In this document: piece after piece, positions 7,987 through 15,300 of the stretch
Position numbering within the stretch: the stretch's first letter is position 1
Layout of the letters: every line of letters starts with the position of its first letter
Origin: Planctomycetaceae bacterium
GTDB lineage: Bacteria > Planctomycetota > Planctomycetia > Pirellulales > Pirellulaceae
Length of the DNA stretch: 64,000 nucleotides
Reading direction: 5' to 3'
NCBI GenBank assembly: GCA_020638975.1
Contig: JACKHN010000002.1
Coordinates: 1 to 64,000 of the forward strand
Made by a program: the position numbers and the translations under genes
The notes under the pieces: model-generated
What the model saw: only the letters and a program-made list of their open reading frames with translations
Told to the model about the DNA's origin: nothing
Databases searched by the model: none

Positions 7987-8487
7987 TCACGATTTCTTTA
8001 GCTCATCAACTGCAACTTCCTCAATCGCATTCATCATCGCGGCGACAACGTCCATCGTGCTGATCAGCCCGAGCAGGCAATGCCCGTCGAGTACCGGCAT
8101 GTGATGAATATGCTCGGCGCACATAATCCTTGCCGCGTTCAAGAGTGGTTGATCCGGGGCAACGGATTGGACGGCGTGAGTCATATAGTTGCTCACGAGA
8201 TCGCCCTTTGCCACAATCTCCAGCGGGCTGTCGGGGTCCTGTTGAGTCAACATGTGTGTTTCAGTGTCTAGATAGCCTTGAGAGCAATTGCGGCGTAAAA
8301 AATCGGTCGCGCTAAGAATTCCCACGCAACAACCTTGCTCATCGATCACAGGTGCAGACGAAACATGATGAGCGGCAAAGACAGCAGCTGCCTCGTCCAT
8401 CCCCTGGCTCGCCGACACCTCGACGACGGAACGCGACATGACATCCGATACCTTCAAGGATAGAAGACGGTTGATTGCATTCCACAT
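7987..8487 (-). CDS. Tandem CBS-domain protein
   Basis: A 166-aa protein made almost wholly of two CBS motifs. The first covers about residues 14-70 (VSDVMSRSVVEVSA, then SSAPVIDEQGCCVGILSATDF); the second about 95-155 (VSNYMTHAVQSVAPDQPL, then HHMPVLDGHCLLGLISTMDV). Such stand-alone CBS pairs bind adenine nucleotides and regulate partner proteins; no enzyme domain is attached. GAGGGGAGG precedes the ATG. A sigma-54 promoter match lies 48 bases upstream, and the two TGTGC palindromes ~100 bases further on, so it is likely controlled by the divergent NtrC-type regulator. Confidence 0.9.
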   Translation of the reverse strand: MWNAINRLLSLKVSDVMSRSVVEVSASQGMDEAAAVFAAHHVSSAPVIDEQGCCVGILSATDFLRRNCSQGYLDTETHMLTQQDPDSPLEIVAKGDLVSNYMTHAVQSVAPDQPLLNAARIMCAEHIHHMPVLDGHCLLGLISTMDVVAAMMNAIEEVAVDELKKS

Positions 8488-8535
8488 CGTGACCTCCCCT
8501 CTTTGGGATCGCGAAAGATTTCAACTTCACCATGT

Positions 8536-8551
8536 TGCAATTGCCGGGCCG
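8536..8551 (-). promoter_or_regulatory. Sigma-54 (-24/-12) promoter match upstream of the CBS gene
   Basis: CGGCCC-GGCAA-TTGCA on the minus strand has GG-N10-GC spacing and a perfect TTGCA -12 element. The expected start is about 8525, 38 bases before the CBS-protein ATG. The palindromes at 8639-8675 lie 90-125 bases upstream, the usual distance for enhancer sites of sigma-54 activators. Confidence 0.65.
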
Positions 8552-8638
8552 CGCCCAAGATGGCCGATAATCCGTGACTCTCGAGCCGCCCAGACAACGC
8601 AAGGGCGACCCAGTTCACGGGTATCGACGCACAATCGC

Positions 8639-8675
8639 ATGTGCTCAAATGCACAGCATGTGCGTATTTGCGCGC
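8639..8675. promoter_or_regulatory. Two tandem palindromic sites, candidate sigma-54 enhancer
   Basis: Site A is TGTGC-TCAAAT-GCACA (8640-8655, perfect arms). Site B is TGTGC-GTATTT-GCGCG (8659-8674, one arm degenerate). Their starts are 19 bases apart, close to two helical turns. They lie between the divergent CBS and NtrC-type regulator genes. Site B matches the palindrome at 6443-6460 at 14 of 18 positions. Confidence 0.5.
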
Positions 8676-8843
8676 CGCTGGGGTTGTGCTGGAGCAAGCG
8701 GGTGGTGTCCCGTTTATCGCTTGTTGGCGCCAAAACCAGTTTTTTGCAGCGACCTACCGATACCCACATGCCGCTGCACCGTCCTTGCGGCGCACGGTTT
8801 GCCCTCGCTACGGAGGAAGGATCCGTTGCCTAGGAGAGATCAG

Positions 8844-10208
8844 ATGGCGAATGCTGAAGAGGTCGATCTATTAGTGGTCGACGACGATGACGAATTCCGC
8901 GACACGCTGGTACGCCGCTACACGCGCTGCGGCTTTCGCGTCTCCGATGCTTCGTGTGGCGACGAGGCGCTTGATATGGTTCAACGCCGCGATTTTGATG
9001 TCGCCGTTTTCGACATGATGATGCCTGGATTAAGTGGACTGGAATTACTTGAGAAGTTCAAAGAGAACCAAGTCGAGTGCGAGGTCATCCTGCTGACTGG
9101 CAAGGGGTCGATCGATACTGCGGTCCACGCGATGAAAGCGGGTGCATTCGATTATCTCCAGAAGCCCTTCCCGCTGCAGGATTTGGAAACCGTCATCCGA
9201 CGCGCCAAAGAACGCCGCGCTCTACGCAAAGAGAACCAACAGCTCAAGGCACTCCTCGAACGCAACCAGCCGCAATCCAACATGGTGGGTCAATCGCCCG
9301 CAATGCGTGAGGTGTACCGATTGATTGAACGCGCTGGCCCGAGCGACAAAGCAATTCTGATCCAAGGTGAAAGCGGCACCGGCAAGGAACTTGTCGCCCA
9401 GGCGTTGCACCGACAGAGCCAGCGATCTCGCAAGCCCTTGGTCGTGATCAATTGCGCCGCGCTGCCCGAGACACTGTTAGAGAGCGAACTGTTCGGTCAT
9501 GAGAAAGGATCCTTCACCGGCGCGGTCGGAACGAAACAAGGGCTATTCGAAGTCGCGGACGGTGGAACGCTGTTTATCGACGAGATCGGCGAGATGCCTG
9601 GTTCGCTTCAAGCCAAGTTGTTGCGAGTTCTCGAAGACGGTTCGATGCGACGCGTCGGTTCGATCAAAGAGCGGAAAGTGAACGTCCGCATTCTCGCCGC
9701 CACAAACCGTAACCTTGCGGATGAAGTCCGTGACGGTAACTTCCGGGAAGATCTGTTTTACCGCATCAATGTGATGTCGCTGGAATTGCCGCCGATTCGC
9801 GAACGGCAAGGCGATTTGCCGCTGCTCGTGTCGCACTTTCTTGGCGAGGGCTGGGATATCGAAGAAGAGGCCATGAAGACGCTCGAACGATACGATTGGC
9901 CCGGCAACGTGCGACAACTGATCAATGCCATCGAACGCGGCAAGATCATGGCCGAGGACAACCTCGTCCGACTCAGAGATCTGCCACGCGAGATTATGAG
10001 TCGTTCCGTAACAGACTCCTCCGCGATCTTCTCCGACACCGACGACCTCTCGTCGATCGAACGTGCCAAGGTGATTGAGGTCTTGCGGCGCGAGTCGGGC
10101 AACAAGACACGAGCGGCAAAAACACTTGGTATCGATCGACGCAAACTTTACCGCCTCGTCGAGAAGTACGACATCAAGTCGAGTGAAGTCGCAGCGACCC
10201 ACGGTTAG
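8844..10208 (+). CDS. NtrC-family sigma-54-dependent response regulator
   Basis: A 454-aa three-domain activator. The start at 8844 is used because TAGGAGAG precedes it and the receiver domain begins right there. The receiver (1-120) has the acidic pocket VVDDDDE and phosphoacceptor Asp in VFDMMMPG. The AAA+ domain (about 140-370) has Walker A GESGTGKE, Walker B GGTLFIDEIGEM and the sigma-54 contact loop as GSFTGA, a mild variant of GAFTGA. The C-terminal Fis-type helix-turn-helix includes NKTRAAKTLGIDRRKLYR. No sensor kinase is adjacent. It is divergent from a block with two sigma-54 promoter matches and is the obvious candidate activator for them. Confidence 0.93.
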   Translation: MANAEEVDLLVVDDDDEFRDTLVRRYTRCGFRVSDASCGDEALDMVQRRDFDVAVFDMMMPGLSGLELLEKFKENQVECEVILLTGKGSIDTAVHAMKAGAFDYLQKPFPLQDLETVIRRAKERRALRKENQQLKALLERNQPQSNMVGQSPAMREVYRLIERAGPSDKAILIQGESGTGKELVAQALHRQSQRSRKPLVVINCAALPETLLESELFGHEKGSFTGAVGTKQGLFEVADGGTLFIDEIGEMPGSLQAKLLRVLEDGSMRRVGSIKERKVNVRILAATNRNLADEVRDGNFREDLFYRINVMSLELPPIRERQGDLPLLVSHFLGEGWDIEEEAMKTLERYDWPGNVRQLINAIERGKIMAEDNLVRLRDLPREIMSRSVTDSSAIFSDTDDLSSIERAKVIEVLRRESGNKTRAAKTLGIDRRKLYRLVEKYDIKSSEVAATHG

Positions 10209-10228
10209 TAGTCTATCCGCTTACGCAT

Positions 10229-10290
10229 GTACGACGGGCCTCCGCCGCCCGTCGGGCAACGGACTCGACGGCTTCGGAGAGCCGTCGTAC
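10229..10290. repeat. Intergenic inverted repeat between convergent genes
   Basis: Arms GTACGACGG (10229-10237) and CCGTCGTAC (10282-10290) are perfect over 9 bases and pair imperfectly further in. It lies between the convergent regulator and mnmA genes, where it may help end transcription from both sides, though no T-tract is present. Confidence 0.6.
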
Positions 10291-10332
10291 AGGACGGCGT
10301 ACGGTATCCGAACAGACCTCTCCTAGGGAGCA

Positions 10333-11460
10333 TCAATTCGACTCAATCCAGCCACCACCAAGTACGCGTTCGTCTTCGTAACAGACGACGGCTTGGCCTG
10401 GAGCGATTCCGAACGGCGCTTCATCGAACTTGATGTGCAGTCGACGATCCGGCAAGACCTCGGCGGTTGCTGGCATCGCGGAAGCGTTGTAGCGGATCTG
10501 GGCGAAACAGCGGAACCGACCTGCGGGCGGATCGACCAGCCAGTTCGTATCCGCGGCGGTTAATTCATCGCGCGCGAGTGCATCGCGTTGCCCGATGACA
10601 ACCTGATTCAACTTTGGGTCGATACGCGTCACAAAGTACGGTTCGCCCATCGCGACTCCCAGCCCTTTGCGTTGCCCCACCGTAAATCGCTCGATGCCGG
10701 GGTGTTCGCCGACGACTTGCCCATTCGTTGTAACGATCTCCCCCGCGGTATCGATTCCTTTCCGTCGAGCGCGAACAAACTCGTCGTGCTTGCCGCTCGT
10801 CACGAAGCAGATCTCCTGGCTGTCCTTCTTCTCTGCCACATTCAAGCCCAAGCCGCCTGCGATTTCGCGGATCTTCGACTTCTCGTAGCCACCGACAGGC
10901 AGCAGCATCCGTGACAGATAGCGTCGTTCGATACCGAACAGCACGTAGGATTGGTCCTTCGAATCGTCGATGCCTCGGCAGAGTCGAAGTGAGTCGTCTT
11001 CCGCCGGTGGCAATAACCTTGCGTAGTGCCCTGTCGCCACAAACTCAGCATCGACGCTGTCTGCATAGTCGAACAGCTTCCCGAACTTGATCCAGTTGTT
11101 GCACATGACGCATGGGTTGGGCGTGCGCCCGACGGTGTACTCTTCGATAAAGTAATCGATGATTTGTCGGAATTCGGCCTGAAGATTCAAGGCGTAGAAT
11201 GGAATCCCCAGGCGATCCGCGACGCGTCTGCCGTCTTCCGCATCCGACGCGCTGCAACATCCTTGCTTGTGATCGGCTCGGTTCTTTAACAGTGGCAATA
11301 GTGGGCTGTTCTCCTGCGTGCCATCGACCGAACATGCTTCGACCGCTTCCTCGCCGTGCCGCATGAAAACACCGATCACCTCGTGGCCTTGCTCGATGAG
11401 CAGATGCGCAGCGACGCTGCTATCGACACCGCCGGACATGGCCAAGACAACACGAGACAT
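10333..11460 (-). CDS. mnmA: tRNA-specific 2-thiouridylase MnmA
   Basis: A 375-aa enzyme that thiolates uridine 34 of Lys/Glu/Gln tRNAs using sulfur relayed through a persulfide and ATP. The start at 11460 is used because the PP-loop follows at once (VVLAMSGGVDSSVAA); an in-frame extension upstream is encoded by an intergenic repeat. The catalytic Cys lies in NPCVMCN. The second Cys is in the SGKHDEF-preceding segment QEICFVTSGK, and the C-terminal beta-barrel region ends YEDERVLGGGWI. An insertion of about 30 residues with extra cysteines (ACSVDGT, QGCCSASDAED) follows the PP-loop, somewhat longer than in enteric MnmA. Confidence 0.93.
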   Translation of the reverse strand: MSRVVLAMSGGVDSSVAAHLLIEQGHEVIGVFMRHGEEAVEACSVDGTQENSPLLPLLKNRADHKQGCCSASDAEDGRRVADRLGIPFYALNLQAEFRQIIDYFIEEYTVGRTPNPCVMCNNWIKFGKLFDYADSVDAEFVATGHYARLLPPAEDDSLRLCRGIDDSKDQSYVLFGIERRYLSRMLLPVGGYEKSKIREIAGGLGLNVAEKKDSQEICFVTSGKHDEFVRARRKGIDTAGEIVTTNGQVVGEHPGIERFTVGQRKGLGVAMGEPYFVTRIDPKLNQVVIGQRDALARDELTAADTNWLVDPPAGRFRCFAQIRYNASAMPATAEVLPDRRLHIKFDEAPFGIAPGQAVVCYEDERVLGGGWIESN

Positions 11461-11510
11461 AACAGATTGATGGATGTTAAGTTTGGGGGATCGATCGAAC
11501 GGCGCTGGAA

Positions 11511-11583
11511 GGGGTCGGGAGTCTTTTGCGGCCAACCGAGACCCCACTTGGAAATCTTGTGGCCGCAAAAGACTCCCGACCCC
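11511..11583. repeat. Intergenic inverted repeat, perfect 23-nt arms
   Basis: The left arm 11511-11533 (begins GGGGTCGGGAGTC) is perfectly complementary to the right arm 11561-11583, with a 27-nt spacer. It lies between mnmA and the peroxiredoxin-like gene, overlapping the latter's stop region only slightly beyond its edge. The perfect arms suggest recent dispersal or gene conversion. Confidence 0.8.
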
Positions 11584-11598
11584 GTTGGCCACTCTATC

Positions 11599-12192
11599 CT
11601 ATCGGTGCTCGTCCATGCCAACAATGTTACCACCCTTCAGGTTCTGCAACTGGACGATTAGCTCGTCATTGCTCGGCTGATCCGCTGAATGCTTGGGAAT
11701 GTGAACGAATCGAATGACTCCGCCGCGATCGACGATGAACGAGCCGTGCAGTTGCAACACATCGCCGATCGGTTTGCCAATTCCCGCTCGTAAGGTCGCC
11801 TTGAGTCCGCGTGCCCACACGGACGGGCCAGTGACTTGCAAGGCCGTTCCACGCGGGACGCCAAAAGCTTGATAGGCAATCCGCTCCGGATCGGCCAGAC
11901 AGACGAAGGGTAAGCGGTTGCGATCTCGGAAGGCTGCCGTCTGCTCCACGGTTCCCATGGTGATGATAGCGACATCGCCGCCGGCATCGAGGAATCGTTG
12001 GTAGTCATCGCGCACATCGACCACGTGCTCGCGGCACATCGGTCACCCAAAGTGGCGAACGAACAGCAACACACGCGGTCGCGACTTCCACAGCGACATC
12101 ATCGCAGTGGTCTGCCCATCGTGGTCGACGAGCCTTACATCGGGCGCGATGTCGCCGACGGCAAGTCGGGTTTGGGGAAGCGGTGTGTTCAT
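11599..12192 (-). CDS. Peroxiredoxin-like (AhpC/TSA) protein, probable selenoprotein with in-frame UGA
   Basis: Read through one TGA (12045-12043), this gives 197 aa: a thioredoxin-fold protein of the AhpC/TSA Prx-like group. Upstream of the TGA the frame is open from ATG 12192 and fits the family (VGDIAPDVRLVDHDG, then VLLFVRHFG). Downstream it continues PMCREHV. The TGA therefore replaces the first residue of the redox motif CxxC (U50-P-M-C53), the position where selenocysteine is known in bacterial Prx-like selenoproteins. A hairpin with GGUC in its loop follows at SECIS distance. Without recoding, only a 146-aa product lacking the first strand and redox residue could start at 12039. A plain nonsense mutation is the alternative, but it would have had to hit exactly the redox codon. 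Confidence 0.75.
12009..12031 (-). promoter_or_regulatory. Candidate bacterial SECIS hairpin after the UGA
   Basis: In the mRNA, CGAGCAC (12031-12025) pairs with GUGCGCG (12015-12009) with one internal A-G mismatch, closing a 9-nt loop GUGGUCGAU (12024-12016). The loop begins 19 nt after the UGA and contains GGUC, as in the E. coli fdhF element. The fit is by eye, without a folding calculation. Confidence 0.6.
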
Positions 12193-12374
12193 GATGCTTC
12201 CCATTTCATGTTTGCAGGTTTATCAACTCGACTTCGCTCCATGGCGACAGCACAGTCTAACGAAACGAGCCAAGCTTGGGGACCGTCGAGCCGACGATAC
12301 GGTCCCTGGTTATGCAGTGATGTCCTCGAGCGGGCAAGCGGCACACAGGGCTGGCAGAAGCTAGTCGGCCGAAA

Positions 12375-15300
12375 TCAACCCAGAGGCTTGTTAAAGGCAA
12401 CATCCGTTGCGATAAGTTCCAGCAGATCGTCGGTCTCCAACAAGGCAACACGCTTGGCCGGCGCCGCGCCGGTGCCTGCACTCGACCGGGCCGTGTACTG
12501 TGCGGCACTAGGTTGATCTTGTAGGAACTGTTGGAGTTCGGTGACGGAGTGTGTTGCACTATCTTCGCGTGACTCACTGTCTCTGAAGTACTCGACTGTG
12601 GGTGGCGTGAACGCCCGTGGTAAGTCTGCCTCGCCTTCGGCGGCGATCGTCTGGCGATGAAGATGATTGATGATCATGAGAACATCAAGCGGTGATACGA
12701 ACCCGTCGCCATTGACGTCCAGCAACGCACGTTCGCCCGGCTGGTCGACGGAAGAGATTGGATACGCCCCCTTGGCGTTAAGTTCATTGATGATCAAGAG
12801 CGCGTCGATTGGAGCCACGGTCCCATCGTTATTCGTGTCGAGCTTGTTGTCCGAACGCGGTGGCGTTTCGAGAAACTCGGCCCAGGTGGAAGCTTCGAGT
12901 TGCGTGACGGCGCCGTTGGTGCCGTATGCCAAGAGATTCCCGCTGTTGAAGCCATTCTCTTTCGGAAGTGAAATCGTGATTTCAAAGTGTCCGTCGTCGT
13001 CTGCGGTGACAACCCAGGACGAGCCGTGGCGAAAACTGGTGTTAAAGAAGACGTCGGTCGTCGTTTGGCCAACACGTGGCGAAACCAGCATCGTGCCGGG
13101 TTCCGTGGTGCCAGAGACGACGATCGAATTCTGTTGCTGTGTCGACGGACGCGCGCTCGTGATCTGGACGACTGGTGCCTGTTGATCTGCGGATTCTGTG
13201 AATAGCAGGAAGGTTAGATTGCCTTCATAGAGCTGAGCAAGGCTGGTCGAGGAATCTCCCCTGAGCGTACGCATTCGCTGTTGGGCGTCTTGGGGAACGT
13301 CAAAGCCGAGATAGTGTGGCACGGACTCAGTACTCTCGTCTGGGATCGAATCGACGACAACGAAGCGATCGCCTTCGAGTTTCCAGAACTGATCTTGCTC
13401 CCGATACCACACGTAAAAACCATCTTCCCGGATGCGATCGTACACACCGCGAAACGGAGCATAAGGCTCGGGGGTAGGCAGATATGTCAGCACGCTGTTC
13501 TCGAAATCAACTCGCCAAAATTCGACGAATAACTCGCCGGCGCGACCTGGGAAATGACGTGCAATAATGAAATCGCCTTGGGACGCGTAGAAGCTGTCCA
13601 ACGTTCCGAAAAGCGAGCTCTGAATCAGGTCATCCGGCAGATCCAGGCTGAACTTCGTCACGGTCACACCATCTTCACCGTAGCGAGCCTTGATGGTGAT
13701 TGGAATGTCCTCGTGCGAATGAACATAGATGTCGTCGGCCGGTGGGAGGAAGTCGATTTGCACTTCGGGAACGTCGATACGAGACGGCTGGACGTCGGCC
13801 AGTCCCGCGTCGATGCGATAGACGATGCCGCCGGTTTCTGCGTAGAGATACGAATCGGACTCGAAGAGTTGCTGGTTCTGAAACGTACTATCCTGCTGTA
13901 ACGCGATGCGATTGGGAGTGAAGATTTGATAGGGGTTGTAAAGCAGCGAACCGTGCCGTTGAGAGGGGCCTTGGTCGGCGACAATTTGCCACTCGCCACC
14001 TACCAGTCTCTGCAATGGTCTTGTCGACAAGTAGTACTCGCCGTCGACCACTGCGATCTTCAATGCGGAGGAGTTGGGAAATTCAGGAAGGTCCACAAGT
14101 GAACCGTCACCAGTCAAGAAGACCTTCTCTTGCCGCGTCTCGGCGTCATAGCTCGTAACCTCGACAACATCGCCGCGATTGCTCGCGCCGTACTTCGTAA
14201 ACGGCAACGCCACCGGCTCGCCCGTGCTCAAACTCCGAAGTTCCGGTGGACGAGACGGCACGGAGGAATAGTAAGCCACATCTCCCACGGCCCAGAGCAT
14301 CGAGCCTTCGTAGATGGGGCGGGCGCCGTTAGGCGTCAACTGAAATGTAACCTGTGCGTTGCCGTATCCATCACCCGCCGACTGCTGTGCGCCCAAGAAC
14401 ACGGAGCCTTGTTCGTTGGAGACCATCTGGCTGAAATAGAAACGCCCACCATCAAAGTCTTGTGACATGATCTTGGTCACCGAATCGCCATCGGTGAAGT
14501 AGACGTCAAACCACTTGCCGGCCACGATCTCACCGGACGGCCTGATCCCGTCACGCAGCGTGTGTTCCATGTCGCGGAACTGTACGAAGTACAAACCTTC
14601 CGCACCTTTGACAAAATTCGTTGGCTCTGTTTGCGCACGGCCCGATTCTCCGCAGTAGTAGTTGTAATAAAACGGATTGCGGATACCCAGCGCACCGCAG
14701 GGAGCTTCAAACACCGCTTCTCCTTCGTCATCCAACGTAGTCAGATTGGCAAGCATTCGCGTTCCCTCAAGCGTACCATCCGTTGACCAGATTCCTGTTC
14801 CGAGATTTCTCCCCCGACCGAGATCAGGATCGATGTCGTCGGCAAAACTGGGGGCCATGAAAACGAGCTTCTCGTTGACGGGCAAAAACACGTTACCGAA
14901 CGAAGCGTAATAGGTGAATACATTTTCGGGATCGAAGTCTGCGTAGGTCGGACGTAATTCCTCGTATTGTTCGGTCCGAGTATCGTAAGCCTCGATCCTG
15001 CCACCGTCGTGTCCAATCAGCACGATGTGGTCTGAAGCGCCTAGCAACCGTGTATGATTGCTAGCGCCGGTGCGGTAGTCTTTCCGATCGACGATGGCTT
15101 CGACGCCCGGTCCTTCGCCGATCCGGCTGCGATCGATCGGCTCGGAGATCCAGACCGGCGTGACACCGCTTTCATCAAGCAATTCAACATACTTTGTCAC
15201 GAAGTCGTCCAGCAACCTCCACGCCTGGCCCGAGTCCACGATCGCCTCAAAGGCGGCATCCTCAGGTGTGGCGAGCTGAGTCAACACATTGAAGTCGAGC

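Noticed and set aside
8680..8700. A GG-N10-GC match on the plus strand before the NtrC-type regulator gene
   Set aside because: The flanking bases (GGTTG and GAGCA) are far from TGGCAC and TTGCA, so it is likely chance.
12024..12042. A nearer hairpin (AUGUGC/GCACGU) right after the UGA as the SECIS
   Set aside because: Its loop (CGCGA) starts about 9 nt after the UGA, too close for the bacterial SECIS pattern, and it lacks GGUC.
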